NCBI GenBank assembly: GCA_963725315.1
Contig: CAVRYA010000009.1
Coordinates: 310,001-374,000 of the forward strand
Origin: JBBRHQ01 sp963725315
GTDB lineage: Bacteria; Actinomycetota; Thermoleophilia; Solirubrobacterales; 70-9
DNA length: 64,000 nucleotides
Direction of reading: 5' to 3'
Part shown: piece after piece, positions 33,445 through 41,786 of the stretch
Layout of the letters: each line of letters starts with the position of its first letter
How positions within the stretch are numbered: the first letter of the stretch is position 1
Notes under the pieces: model-generated
Told to the model about the DNA's origin: nothing
Databases searched by the model: none
Seen by the model: only the letters and a program-made list of their open reading frames with translations
Made by a program: the position numbers and the translations under genes

Positions 33445-35619
33445 GTGAACGTCAGCTTCGGCTCCTACCTGCTCGGGTTGGGGGAGCTCGCCTTCGTCGT
33501 CCTCGCCTTCGGCCTCGCCGCCCTGGCGCTTCGCATGCGGTTGCTGCCGAGCTGGAGCGGAGCGCCGGCCAGGCTGGTCGAGGCGGTCACCGGGGTCGCC
33601 CTGCTGATCTGGACGGCGGAACTGCTGGGGGCGGTCGGCCTGCTGCGCGAGTGGGCCCTGCTCGTCGCCTCCCTGCTGGTCGCGGTGGGAGCGCTGCTCA
33701 CCTCCTCGCGGAGCTCGGCCGGCGGGTCCGCCGCCGGCAGGCCCCCGAGCCCGCCGGTCGCCGGCCTGGCGACCCTGATCTCGGTTGGCGTGACCGGCGT
33801 CGTCGTCGCCCACTGGGGCTTCGAGACCAAGTACGCGCTCGACTCGGGCATCGTCAACTTCGACTCGCTCTGGTACCACATGCCCTTCGCGGTGGAGATG
33901 GCCCAGAGCGGATCGACCACCGCCCTGAACCACACCGACACCGTCTTCGTCAACTGGCTCTACCCCCAGAACTCCGAGCTGGTGCAGGCGGTCCCGATCC
34001 TGCTCACCGGGCGCGACACCGTCTCGCTCTTCCTCAACTTCGGCTGGCTGGCGCTGACCCTGCTCGCCGCCTGGTGCATCGGTCGCCCCTTCGGCCGCGG
34101 CCCGCTCTCGCTCTCGGCTGCCGCGGTGCTGCTCGAGTGCCACACCCTGGTGGTGCGCGAGCCGGGGGCGGCGAAGAACGACGTCGCCGCGGCGGCGCTG
34201 GTGCTCGCCGCGGCGGCGCTGCTGATCAATGCCGCCGCGGCGCAGAGGGCGGGCGCCGGCGACGGGCAGCGGGGCGGGGCGGGGGAGGGGGCGATCGAAC
34301 CCGGCTGGGCGTTGGCGGCGGCCGGCCTCGCCGCCGGCCTCGCCGCAGGGACGAAGGTGACGGTGCTGGCCGCGGTCTTCGCGCTGACGATCGCCGCGAT
34401 CGCGCTCTCGGCCCCGGGGCGCCGCCGGGTGGCCGCGGCATGGTGGTTCTTGCCCGTGCTCGCCGGCAGCGGCTTCTGGTACCTGCGCAACCTGATCGAC
34501 GCCGGCAACCCGATCCCGCAGGTGCGCCACCTCGGCCCGATCTCGCTGCCGGGCCCCGAGCGCCTCCAGCTGGGCCGGCCCGACTTCAACGTCCTTCACT
34601 ACGCGACCGACACCGCCGTCTGGCGCGAGTACTTCGCCCCCGGACTTCACCAGGCGTTCGGCCTGCTCTGGCCGCTGGTCCTCGCCGGTGCCCTGGCGGG
34701 CGCGCTGATCGCCCTGCTCCGCGGTCCGAGCCGGACCGTGCGCTGGACCGGCGGTGTCGCGCTGTTCGCCGCCGCGGCCTACCTGGTGACGCCGCTCAGC
34801 GCGGCCGGGGCCGAGGGTGCCCCGGTCGCCTTCGCGATCAACATCCGCTTCCTGATCCCGGCGCTGCTGCTCGGGGCGGCGCTGCTGCCACTCGCTCCCG
34901 TCTTCGCCTCCCGGCGCAGCCAGTGGCTGCTGCTGGCAGCGATCCTCGCCGTGATGGTGATCAGCGACCGCTCCGACGCGGTCCTTCGCGACCCGGAGCG
35001 GCTGTTCGGGCTGGCGCTGGCGCTGCTGGTCGTGGGCGCGCCCGCGGCGCTGCTCTGGGCTCGCTCGCGCGGCGCCGCGACCGCCGCCGTGCTCGCCGCA
35101 GGCGCCGTGCTGGTGCTGGCGGCGGTCGCCGTCGGCTACCCGGTGCAGCGGAACTACCTGCGGGACCGTTTCCACGACTTCGATCCCGCGATGAACCTCG
35201 ACACCGCATACCGATGGGCGAGGGGGGTGAGCGGCGCCCGCATCGGGTTGGCGGGGACGACCGCCGGATTCCTCGGCTACGGCTTCTACGGCCCTGACCT
35301 CTCCAACCGGGTTTTCTACCTTGGGAGGGATGACCCCCACGGGGGCTTCAACGCGATCCCCACCTGCCGGGCCTTCCGAGCCGCCGTCAACCGGGCCGAC
35401 CTCGACTACCTCGTCACCGCCCCCTTCCTCAACTTCATCCACCCCGAGCGGCCGCTGCGCTCGCCGGAGGCCGGCTGGCTGCGTGGCGAGGCGGCGGTGA
35501 TGCCGGTCAACCGTGACGGACCGGTGACAGTGTGGCGGGTGCGCGGCCGGCTCGACCCGGAGGGCTGCAGCCGTGCCGCGAACGCGCCGCTTCGCTACGT
35601 CCCCGATCAGCCCGGCTGA
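33445..35619 (+). CDS. GT-C-like polytopic membrane protein
   Basis: 724 residues with about 12-13 TM helices. The first luminal loop carries FDSLWYHMPFAVEMAQSGS (about 133-151), a D-x-x-W/Y-H pattern like the Asp-containing loop of GT-C membrane glycosyltransferases (ArnT/PMT class), and FVNWLYPQNSELVQA follows. The C-terminal 150 residues form a soluble extracytoplasmic domain (RNYLRDRFHDFDPAMN...FYLGRDDPHGGFNAIP). It likely uses a polyprenyl-phosphate sugar on the cell surface, but donor and acceptor are unknown. GTG 33445 directly follows a small GC hairpin (GCCGG/CCGGC). Confidence 0.65.
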   Translation: MNVSFGSYLLGLGELAFVVLAFGLAALALRMRLLPSWSGAPARLVEAVTGVALLIWTAELLGAVGLLREWALLVASLLVAVGALLTSSRSSAGGSAAGRPPSPPVAGLATLISVGVTGVVVAHWGFETKYALDSGIVNFDSLWYHMPFAVEMAQSGSTTALNHTDTVFVNWLYPQNSELVQAVPILLTGRDTVSLFLNFGWLALTLLAAWCIGRPFGRGPLSLSAAAVLLECHTLVVREPGAAKNDVAAAALVLAAAALLINAAAAQRAGAGDGQRGGAGEGAIEPGWALAAAGLAAGLAAGTKVTVLAAVFALTIAAIALSAPGRRRVAAAWWFLPVLAGSGFWYLRNLIDAGNPIPQVRHLGPISLPGPERLQLGRPDFNVLHYATDTAVWREYFAPGLHQAFGLLWPLVLAGALAGALIALLRGPSRTVRWTGGVALFAAAAYLVTPLSAAGAEGAPVAFAINIRFLIPALLLGAALLPLAPVFASRRSQWLLLAAILAVMVISDRSDAVLRDPERLFGLALALLVVGAPAALLWARSRGAATAAVLAAGAVLVLAAVAVGYPVQRNYLRDRFHDFDPAMNLDTAYRWARGVSGARIGLAGTTAGFLGYGFYGPDLSNRVFYLGRDDPHGGFNAIPTCRAFRAAVNRADLDYLVTAPFLNFIHPERPLRSPEAGWLRGEAAVMPVNRDGPVTVWRVRGRLDPEGCSRAANAPLRYVPDQPG

Positions 35620-35638
35620 GCCGGGCTCGGCTCTCGCC

Positions 35639-35644
35639 TATCCT
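35639..35644 (+). promoter_or_regulatory. -10-like box TATCCT for the 35652 gene
   Basis: TATCCT ends 7 nt before GTG 35652. Confidence 0.4.
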
Positions 35645-35651
35645 TGCGCCG

Positions 35652-35852
35652 GTGAGCGAGGAAGGATTCAAGGAGGGCGACCCGATCTGGGTGATGCAGG
35701 CCGACGGCTCGGCCCGCCCCGGAGTCTTCGTCGGCGAGGTCGAGGCCGCGTCCTGGTTCGGCGGGGTGCCCAGCGTCTACGTCGCCTATCCGGAGTCCAG
35801 CTCGGGGGAGGCCGTGGAGTTCGACCGGGTGACGCCGCGCGAGGAGGAGTGA
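35652..35852 (+). CDS. small acidic protein with SH3-like look
   Basis: 66 residues: short beta-rich chain (EGDPIWVMQADGSARPGVFV, GEVEAASWFGGVPSVYVAY) with a C-terminal VEFDRVTPREEE. The pattern resembles a small SH3-like barrel, but I recognise no family. Its stop overlaps the GTG of the next gene by 4 nt, so they are coupled. Start GTG 35652 is chosen over in-frame upstream codons in the GT-C gene because TATCCT precedes it and the upstream part is shadow sequence. Confidence 0.55.
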   Translation: MSEEGFKEGDPIWVMQADGSARPGVFVGEVEAASWFGGVPSVYVAYPESSSGEAVEFDRVTPREEE

Positions 35853-36181
35853 TCGCCTACCCGGTCGAGAACGCGCTGTTCCAGTGGGAGGAGGGGGCGC
35901 GCAGCCTCGAGGGGCTGCGCGGAGACCCCGGGGCGATGCGGCGCGCCGACCGGGTGATCGGCGCGGTTCGCGACGAGCTGCGGCGGCGCATCGGCCCGAC
36001 CTTTCGCGCCGGCGAGCTGGCCGAGCTGTATGCCGCTGGCACCGACTGGTGCCAGGCGGTGGCCGTGGCGGCCGACCCCGAGCCCCCGCTGGATCCCCAG
36101 ACCCTGGCCGACGCCGCCTTCTGGGGCTATCTGCGAGGCGCCAGCGACTACGCCGGCGGCCGGCAGCTCGCCCTCGACTGA
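35849..36181 (+). CDS. conserved hypothetical all-helical protein
   Basis: 110 residues, starts at GTG 35849 overlapping the previous stop. Predicted helical: PVENALFQWEEGARSLEGL, MRRADRVIGAVRDELRRRIG, FRAGELAELYAAGTDWCQ, LADAAFWGYLRGASDYAGG. The conserved-looking polar positions (Asp-Trp-Cys, Trp-Gly-Tyr) suggest a folded protein of one domain. No family recognised. It is the second gene of a two-gene unit and converges on the basic/acidic low-complexity gene at 36215. Confidence 0.6.
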   Translation: MIAYPVENALFQWEEGARSLEGLRGDPGAMRRADRVIGAVRDELRRRIGPTFRAGELAELYAAGTDWCQAVAVAADPEPPLDPQTLADAAFWGYLRGASDYAGGRQLALD

Positions 36182-36193
36182 GTCCGTCGGGCC

Positions 36194-36218
36194 CTAGACG
36201 ATCGATTCAACCGTCTAG
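36194..36218. terminator. inverted repeat between convergent genes
   Basis: CTAGACG and CGTCTAG arms (7 bp) with an 11-nt loop containing ATCGAT, placed between two convergent stops; the right arm includes the TAG stop of the 36215 gene read on the minus strand. A possible bidirectional terminator. Confidence 0.4.
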
Positions 36219-36776
36219 TCGTCCTCGCCGGCGTCCTCGGCCGCCGAAGCGCCGGCGCGGCGGATGACGATCTGCTCGGGCTCGATCCTCACGGTCACCT
36301 GCCGCTGCCCCGCCCAGTGCTCGGCGAAGGCGGGGTCTTCCCGGACGGCTGGGTCGAGCCAGAGCCCGTAGCCGTCCTCGCCCTGCTCGAAGGTCGCCTC
36401 CAGCTCGGACCTGCGGCGCCCGCGCCCGCCACGCCGGCCGCGGCGTCGCCTGCGGCGGGGCCGGCCCTCGGCCTCGCCTCCGTCGGGCTCGGGCTCTCCG
36501 CCCGTCTCCTCCTTCGCTTCGGCTTCCTCGGCTCTCCTCGGCCTCCTCGGCCTCCTCGGCGGCGCTGGCCTCGGCGATCTCGGCCTCGATCTCATCGCGC
36601 AGGTCGACCTCACCGGTGCCGTCCTCGTCGTCGGGCGAGAGCCCGTGCTGGCGGCGGAACTCGCGAAGCTCGGCGGTCCCGATCTCGAGCTGGTGGGCGA
36701 TCCAGGCATCGGTGCGCCCCTGGCGCACCCAGGCGCGGATCTGGTTGAGCTGGGGCCTGAGGGATCGCTTGGCCAT
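36215..36776 (-). pseudogene. low-complexity DNA/RNA-binding-like protein, one frameshift in an acidic run
   Basis: ATG 36776 begins a helix-turn-helix-like segment (LNQIRAWVRQGRTDAWIAHQ then LEIGTAELREFRRQHGL). An acidic run (EIEAEIAEASAAEEAEEAEE) follows, and the frame slips by one base in the GAGGCC/GAGGAA-rich DNA near 36,535. The other frame continues EAEAKEETGGEPEPDGGEAE, a very basic RRRRRRGRRGGRGRRR stretch and an ordered end (FEQGEDGYGLWLDPAVREDP; QVTVRIEPEQIVIRRAG). Restored length is about 186 residues. TAGACT lies 10 nt before the start codon. The role is unknown; an HTH plus RGG-like stretch hints at nucleic-acid binding. Confidence 0.6.
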
Positions 36777-36818
36777 CGCGGCGGCGAGTCTATTCGACCG
36801 GGCGCCGCGAACCGCGGC

Positions 36819-37058
36819 TCAGGCCATCAGGAAGGCGAGCGCCTCGAACATCACGATCGTCACCACGGTGACGGTCAGCGCCAGGCAGAGAGCTAGGACG
36901 CCGAAGCGGACCGTGCCCTTGGTTTCGACCCGGGCGATCCGCCGCTCCCTCGAGCGATTGGCCGCGCGGCTGCGCAGCTGCTCGCGGCGACGGCGCTCGA
37001 GCGCGGTCTCCTCTTCGAACGCCAGCTCGAACTGGTTGATGCTCTGTCGCATTCTCAT
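36819..37058 (-). CDS. small single-TM protein with basic helical domain
   Basis: 79 residues. Residues 1-48 are helical and rich in Arg/Glu (FEEETALERRRREQLRSRAA; NRSRERRIARVETKG); 51-76 form one TM helix (FGVLALCLALTVTVVTIVMF). The N-terminus is therefore cytoplasmic. No known domain. The neighbouring low-complexity gene lies downstream on the same strand, so the two may be co-transcribed. Confidence 0.6.
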   Translation of the reverse strand: MRMRQSINQFELAFEEETALERRRREQLRSRAANRSRERRIARVETKGTVRFGVLALCLALTVTVVTIVMFEALAFLMA

Positions 37059-37171
37059 CGTCTCACCAGGGCGGTCGGGACGCTACCAGAGCTGCATGAG
37101 CTATTGCATATGTGAAAGTCGCAAAAAGCACACGCTCTGCGGAGGCCGCGGCGGGATCGACGCGCGCTGTC

Positions 37172-37693
37172 TCAGCAGGCGCCCCAGAGCCCGGCTCCGC
37201 GGCGCCCGGCGGCCCGCTCGAGCGAGCGGAAGAGCGGCGCGTGGAGGTCGTTGGGAGGGATCGTCAGGGATCGCGCCAGCCCGCGCCGGACCAGCTCGGC
37301 GTTGACGAACCGCCGCCCGAGACGGACGTAGGCGAGCAGCCGCCCGTAGACGTCGCGGCGCTCGGCGCCGAGGACCAGCCGCACCCGGCGGCCGCCGAGC
37401 AGCCGGTGGTTGAAGGCGGACGCCCTCGGCCCGAAGCACTGCACCGGCGTCCCCGGCTTGACCGTCTCGGGGGTGTCGACGCCGATGTAGCGGACCTCCT
37501 CGCGGCGGCGGCCGATCCGCACCTCGATCGTGTCGCCGTCGATCACCCGGATCACCCGCGCCCTCAGCCTCCCGGTCGGCGCCGGGCCGCTCGGCGGCTT
37601 CGGCCCCTGCGGCTCGGAGCGCAGCGCGAGCAGCGCCACGCCGACCAGCAGCAGCGTCCCGCCGAGCCTGCCTCTGCGCGCATATCGACCCAC
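37172..37693 (-). CDS. secreted or anchored thermonuclease (SNase-like)
   Basis: 173 residues. N-terminal hydrophobic helix (about 10-25, LGGTLLLVGVALLALRS) acts as signal or anchor. The staphylococcal-nuclease OB fold shows RVIRVIDGDTIEVRIG (about 47-62), YIGVDTPE (about 71-78), VRLVLGAERRDVYGRLLAYV (contains the catalytic Glu-Arg region and YGR) and NAELVRRGLA. It should degrade DNA/RNA outside the cell with calcium. GTG 37693 start. It stands apart from flanking genes. Confidence 0.85.
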   Translation of the reverse strand: MGRYARRGRLGGTLLLVGVALLALRSEPQGPKPPSGPAPTGRLRARVIRVIDGDTIEVRIGRRREEVRYIGVDTPETVKPGTPVQCFGPRASAFNHRLLGGRRVRLVLGAERRDVYGRLLAYVRLGRRFVNAELVRRGLARSLTIPPNDLHAPLFRSLERAAGRRGAGLWGAC

Positions 37694-37784
37694 CCACCCT
37701 CAAGGCGCCAGGGCGGCGGAGCCTCCCCACTCCGGCCGAGAGGGTGGCTCGCACCGGGGCGGAGCCCCACCGAAACGCTTGGCC

Positions 37785-38702
37785 CTACGGGGTGCGGTGC
37801 ACGTTGGAGAGCAGGGTCTCCTTGATCTGGGCGATGATCTCCAGGGCCTCGCTCCACTCGCGCTGCCAGACGTTGCGGCCGAAGATCACGCCGGTGCCGC
37901 CCGCCTCCATGATCGATCGGGTGTGCGCGAGCACCGTCTCGTCGTCCACCTTGGAGCCGCCTGAGAGCACGACCAGGGAGCGGCCGGCTGACTCCACGCA
38001 GTGCTGGATCGCCTCGTCCTGGCTGATCTCCATCTCGTTGTAGGGGGCCGGGGAGTCCTTGTCCTTCTCTCCCGGGTCGGGCATGTTCAGCTTGACCACG
38101 TCGGCGCCCATCTCCATCGCCATCCGGGCGGCGTAGTCGACCGCGTAGAAGGAGAGCTGCCCACCCTTCTGGTTGATCGCTGAGCCGCGCGGATAGGACC
38201 AGATCACCAGCGGCATCCCGTAGCGGTCGCAGTCCTCGCGCACGCCCTTGAGCTGGTGCAGGTCCTCGTCCTGGCGGGGAGAGCCGACATAGAGCGTGTA
38301 GCCGACCGCGTCGGCGCCCAGCCGCACCGCGTCCTCGACCGAGGCGTTGGTCGTCGAGAGGGCGGCGTCGGAGGGGGGGACGTCGGTCTTGCCGTTGACC
38401 TTGAGGATCAGCGGCACCCGGCCGGCATAGTCGGGGTAGTACTTCTCGGCCATCCCGATCTGGCAGGCGAGCGCCGAATAGCCCGCCTCGGCCGCGAGCC
38501 GAAACTGATAGTCGGGGTCCTTGGAGGCCGGGTTCGGGAAGAAGTCGCGGGGGCCGTGCTCGATCCCCTGGTCGATCGGCAGCAGCATCAGCGTTCCGTT
38601 GCCGGGGCCGAACTCGAACAGGAGCCGGTGCAGCCGGGCCCGCTTGCCGGGCGGCAGCACCTCCAGCAGCGACTTCTGCTTGGTCAGGCTCTTGACTTCC
38701 AT
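37785..38702 (-). CDS. class I fructose-bisphosphate aldolase (DhnA/DeoC-LacD superfamily)
   Basis: 305 residues. Cleaves fructose-1,6-bisphosphate through a Schiff base. LLPIDQGIEHGP near residues 42-53, ALACQIGMAEKYY, LKVNGKTDVPP, WSYPRG, the Schiff-base-type lysine in GADVVKLNMPD, and the phosphate-site VVLSGGSKVDDE and GGTGVIFGRNVWQR are seen. The open frame extends upstream, but ATG 38702 has a perfect GAGGAGGAA ribosome site 8 nt before it, so I start there. It is one of the few clearly leadered genes. It runs divergently from the ybdK-like gene. Confidence 0.9.
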   Translation of the reverse strand: MEVKSLTKQKSLLEVLPPGKRARLHRLLFEFGPGNGTLMLLPIDQGIEHGPRDFFPNPASKDPDYQFRLAAEAGYSALACQIGMAEKYYPDYAGRVPLILKVNGKTDVPPSDAALSTTNASVEDAVRLGADAVGYTLYVGSPRQDEDLHQLKGVREDCDRYGMPLVIWSYPRGSAINQKGGQLSFYAVDYAARMAMEMGADVVKLNMPDPGEKDKDSPAPYNEMEISQDEAIQHCVESAGRSLVVLSGGSKVDDETVLAHTRSIMEAGGTGVIFGRNVWQREWSEALEIIAQIKETLLSNVHRTP

Positions 38703-38837
38703 CGGTCTGGTTCCTCCTCGAAGATGGGTGTGCTCGCAGTATGTCACCGGGTAGCCGGCCGTGTGGGCACCGCTAGGGACCGCTCGCCGGGATACGATCG
38801 CCGTTGCGTCCCGTCCTCCGGCGGCGCCGTCGCCGAA

Positions 38838-39944
38838 ATGGAACACCGCTTCTCAGGCACCCCCTTCACCATCGGCATCGAGGAGGAGCTGATGCTGGTG
38901 GACGAGGCCAGCCTCGAGCTCGCGCAGGGGATCGAGCAGATCCTCGCTGACTGCGAGGACGGGGTGGGCGAGGTCAAACCGGAGCTGATGCAGGCTGTGC
39001 TGGAGATCGCCACCGACCCCTGCGCGAATCTCGGCGAGGCCGCGGGCCAGCTGCGCGACCTGCGCCACCGGGTCGGCCGCGCCGCCTCCCGCCACGGGAT
39101 GGCGCTGGCGGCCTCGGGGACCCACCCGACCGGGCGCGGCGAGGAGCAGCTGATCGTCGAGCGCCCCCGCTACCTCGAGCTGGCCGAGCAGCTCGGCTGG
39201 ATCGCCCGCCAGGAGCTGATCTTCGGCACCCACGTCCACGTCGGCATCGACGACCCGAACAAGGCGATCTACATCGCCGACGGGGTCCGGCGCCACATCC
39301 CGCTGATGCTCGCGGTCTCCTCGAACTCGCCGCTGTGGCGCGGCGAAGTGACCGGGATGATGTCCTCGCGCACGCCGGTCTTCCGGGCCTTTCCCCGGGT
39401 CGGGGTGCCGCCCCACTACGGGACCTGGGAGATCTTCTCCGGGCGGGTCGAGCTGATGGTGCGATCCGGAGCGATCCCCGACTACACCTACCTCTGGTGG
39501 GACGTCCGCCCGCACCCCAACCTGGGCACGGTCGAAGTCCGCGTCTACGACCAGCAGACGCGGCTCGAGGACTCGATCGCCCTGGCCGCCCTGGCGATCT
39601 GCCTCGTTCACCGCTACCACGTCAACTTCGCCGAGTCCGAGCCGCTGATCGAGGTCCCGACCGAGCTGATCGACGACAACAAGGTACGGGCCGCCCTGCA
39701 CGGGATCGAGGGCACCCTGGTCGACTTCCCGCGACACCGCCAGGCTCCGGCGGCCGACCTGGCCCGCGAGATGATCGAAGAGCTCGAGCCCAACGCCGCC
39801 GCGCTGGGCTGCGAGCGCGAGCTGGCCGGCGTGCTGCGACTGATCGAGGCCGGCACCGGCGCCCGCACCCAGCTGCGCGCCCTGGAGCGCTCCGGGAGCA
39901 CTGAGGGCCTGGTCCGCTTCCTCTGCGAGCAGACGATCGAGTAG
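38838..39944 (+). CDS. YbdK-type carboxylate-amine ligase (glutamate-cysteine ligase 2 family)
   Basis: 368 residues, ATP-grasp-like GCS2 fold. Motifs: FTIGIEEELMLVDEASLEL (about 10-28), EVKPELMQAVLEIAT, ASGTHPTG, FGTHVHVGIDDP, SSNSPLW, TWEIFSGR, YLWWDVRPHPNLGTVEVRVYD. Family members ligate glutamate and cysteine or related substrates. In actinobacteria related EgtA makes gamma-Glu-Cys for ergothioneine, but no egt genes are nearby, so substrate is open. ATG 38838 lacks a clear ribosome site; TACGAT lies about 40 nt upstream. Confidence 0.88.
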   Translation: MEHRFSGTPFTIGIEEELMLVDEASLELAQGIEQILADCEDGVGEVKPELMQAVLEIATDPCANLGEAAGQLRDLRHRVGRAASRHGMALAASGTHPTGRGEEQLIVERPRYLELAEQLGWIARQELIFGTHVHVGIDDPNKAIYIADGVRRHIPLMLAVSSNSPLWRGEVTGMMSSRTPVFRAFPRVGVPPHYGTWEIFSGRVELMVRSGAIPDYTYLWWDVRPHPNLGTVEVRVYDQQTRLEDSIALAALAICLVHRYHVNFAESEPLIEVPTELIDDNKVRAALHGIEGTLVDFPRHRQAPAADLAREMIEELEPNAAALGCERELAGVLRLIEAGTGARTQLRALERSGSTEGLVRFLCEQTIE

Positions 39945-39970
39945 GGCCGCGAAAACAGTCTCGGCTCCAG

Positions 39971-39991
39971 TTGCTTCTAAAATAGAAGCAA
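39971..39991. promoter_or_regulatory. perfect 21-bp palindromic operator
   Basis: TTGCTTCTA and TAGAAGCAA (9 bp each) flank AAA. It is AT-rich in a 70% GC setting and lies 42 nt before the wHTH regulator start, so it is very probably its own binding site. Confidence 0.75.
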
Positions 39992-39992
39992 C

Positions 39993-40033
39993 TTGCTTGT
40001 AATTTGCGCATGAAAGTTCGAAAATAGAAGCAA
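39993..40033. promoter_or_regulatory. second, spaced half-site pair of the same operator
   Basis: TTGCTTGTA (one mismatch) at 39993-40001 and an exact TAGAAGCAA at 40025-40033. The last base of the second half-site is the A of the ATG start codon, so binding there would block translation start or promoter clearance. Confidence 0.6.
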
Positions 40034-40341
40034 TGGCTCGGGAAGCACCAGTCCTCGACATCCTCGACCTGCTGGGCCGGCGCTGGTCGCTGCGGTTGGT
40101 CTGGGAGCTCCGCCGCGACGCGATCGGCTTCGCGGAGCTGCGCCGCCGCACCGGGATCAGCTCCTCGGTGCTGGCCTCGCGGCTGCGCGAGCTCTCCGCC
40201 GCCGGGGTGATCGAGCCCACCGGAGGGCGCAGATACCGCCTCTCCTCGACCGGGCGCGAGCTGGCCAGGGTGCTCTACGACCTCAACCGCTGGGCTGAGT
40301 CGGCTGCGCGGGGCCGGGATGAGGTTATCCTCGAACGGTGA
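40033..40341 (+). CDS. HxlR-like winged-helix regulator
   Basis: 102 residues. Winged helix with LDILDLLGRRWSLRLVWELR (HxlR-type opening), recognition region FAELRRRTGISSSVLASRLR, wing PTGGRRYRLSSTGRELARVL. HxlR proteins are dimeric redox- or aldehyde-linked regulators with a Cys near the N-terminus; no Cys exists here, so it is not thiol-sensing by that route. It is flanked by its palindromic operator and overlaps the next gene by 4 nt, suggesting autoregulation of a two-gene unit. Start codon overlaps an operator half-site. Confidence 0.82.
   Translation: MAREAPVLDILDLLGRRWSLRLVWELRRDAIGFAELRRRTGISSSVLASRLRELSAAGVIEPTGGRRYRLSSTGRELARVLYDLNRWAESAARGRDEVILER
40326..40331 (+). promoter_or_regulatory. 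-10-like box TATCCT inside the wHTH gene
   Basis: TATCCT ends 6 nt before GTG 40338, so the rhomboid-like gene may also have its own leaderless promoter inside the regulator gene. Confidence 0.35.
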
Positions 40342-41102
40342 GCGAGACCGAGCTCAGCGTCATCTGTAAGAACTGCGGCTCCGAGGTCAGCCCCTACGTC
40401 ACCGAATGCCCCTATTGCGGAGCCCGTTTGCGCAAGCGGGCTCCGAAGCTGGAGCGCCGCGGCGACGGCTTCGAGCCGAAGCCGTCCAAGCGCCGCCGGC
40501 GCCGCCGACGGCGACGCGCGGGCCTGGCCGCACTCGACGCCACCCGCCCCTACGCGACCTTCGCCGTTATCGGCGCCTCGGTCGCGATGACCCTGGTTCA
40601 GCGCGCTCTCGACAAGCCGCTGGCCGACCTCGGCGCGATCGGTGGCCCGGTTGGAAACGAGCTCTGGCGCTATCTGGCGGCGCCCTTCGCCTACCAGGAC
40701 ATCGGCTACCTGTTCGTGGTCGGGGTGATGATCGCGATATTCGGTCCCGGGCTGGAGCGGCGCCTCGGCAGCATCGCGGCGCTGGTGCTGATGCTCGCCT
40801 GCGGGTCGCTGGGGATGCTCGCCGCCGATGGGATCGAGTCCGCGCTCGGCGAGATCACCGTCGCCGCCGGCGGCAACGGCCTGGCGCTGGGCGCGCTGGC
40901 GGCATGGTTCGCCGTGCGCCACTCCGAGGCGCGCGATGCGATCGACGACGATTACGACGCGATCGGCGTCGCCGTCGCCGCTGCGGTCCTGCTGGCCCTG
41001 CCGATCTTCGAAGACACCGCCAACGCCTTCGCCGGCCTCGCCGGGGGCGCGGTCGGCGCGCTCGCCGGCCTCGCCGCGGCCAGCCTGCGCCCGGGCGACT
41101 GA
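40338..41102 (+). CDS. zinc-ribbon rhomboid-fold protein lacking the catalytic serine
   Basis: 254 residues. N-terminal zinc ribbon with C10, C13, C24 and C27 (ICKNCGSEVSPYVTECPYCGARL, two segments). An Arg-rich linker (RRRRRRRRRAG) and six TM helices follow, with rhomboid-like loop features (LWRYLAAPFAYQDIGYLF; GPGLERRLG). The active-site GxSG is GGNG with Asn180 in place of Ser, and the last helix has no His (GAVGALAGLAAASL). It is therefore a pseudoprotease, iRhom-like in principle. Start overlaps the regulator stop. Client unknown. Confidence 0.75.
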   Translation: MSETELSVICKNCGSEVSPYVTECPYCGARLRKRAPKLERRGDGFEPKPSKRRRRRRRRRAGLAALDATRPYATFAVIGASVAMTLVQRALDKPLADLGAIGGPVGNELWRYLAAPFAYQDIGYLFVVGVMIAIFGPGLERRLGSIAALVLMLACGSLGMLAADGIESALGEITVAAGGNGLALGALAAWFAVRHSEARDAIDDDYDAIGVAVAAAVLLALPIFEDTANAFAGLAGGAVGALAGLAAASLRPGD

Positions 41103-41111
41103 CCCCGCCGG

Positions 41112-41768
41112 ATGGCCGAGAAGTTCACGCCGATGTCCGCGGAGCTTCACCGCTACGCGGTCGAGCACTCCCGCCAGGACGAGGTGCTGCGCTCGCTCGA
41201 CGCGGAGACCGCGGCCCTCGGGGATATCGCGGTGATGCAGATGGCGCCGGAGCAGGGGGCGCTGACCACGCTCCTGGTCCGGGCGATCGGCGCCCGGCGG
41301 GCGCTGGAGATCGGAACCTTCACCGGCTACGGGTCGATCTGCATCGCGCGCGGCCTGGCCGGAGGGGGCCGCCTCCTCACCTGCGACGTCTCCGAGGAGT
41401 GGACCGCGATCGCCAGGCGCCACTTCGAGCGCGCCGGTGTCGCCGGGCAGATCGAGCTACGGATCGGCCCGGCGCTGGAGACGCTGGCCTCGCTCGACCC
41501 CTCAGAGCCCTTCGACTTCGCCTTCATCGACGCCGACAAGGTCAGCTACCCCGACTACTACGAGCAGTCCCTGCGCCTGCTGCGGCCGGGCGGGCTGGTG
41601 ATGGTCGACAACGTCTTCCGGGGCGGCGAGGTGATCGACCCCGCCGCCGACGACGACGGGGTGGGCGCGATCCGCGAGCTGAACGATCGCATCGCCACCG
41701 ACCCGAGGGTGGAGCCGGTGGCGATGGTCGGCATCGCCGACGGGATCACCCTCGCCCTGAAGGCCTGA
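41112..41768 (+). CDS. class I SAM O-methyltransferase (catechol/CCoA-OMT type)
   Basis: 218 residues. Family pattern: MAPEQGALTTLLVRAIGARRALEIGTFTGYGSI (read in segments), where EIGTFTGY is the SAM motif I, then TCDVSEEW, and FDFAFIDADKVSYPDYYE with metal-binding DADK. Bacterial relatives methylate catechol-like hydroxyls or unknown small phenols in a Mg-dependent way. It lies 9 nt after the rhomboid-like gene, so may be co-transcribed. No pathway context. Confidence 0.88.
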   Translation: MAEKFTPMSAELHRYAVEHSRQDEVLRSLDAETAALGDIAVMQMAPEQGALTTLLVRAIGARRALEIGTFTGYGSICIARGLAGGGRLLTCDVSEEWTAIARRHFERAGVAGQIELRIGPALETLASLDPSEPFDFAFIDADKVSYPDYYEQSLRLLRPGGLVMVDNVFRGGEVIDPAADDDGVGAIRELNDRIATDPRVEPVAMVGIADGITLALKA

Positions 41769-41786
41769 GGCCCCGGATCGATCGTC

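Noticed and set aside
33172..35442. A 756-residue minus-strand frame
   Set aside because: Antisense to the GT-C-like gene and made of shadow-type low-complexity sequence.
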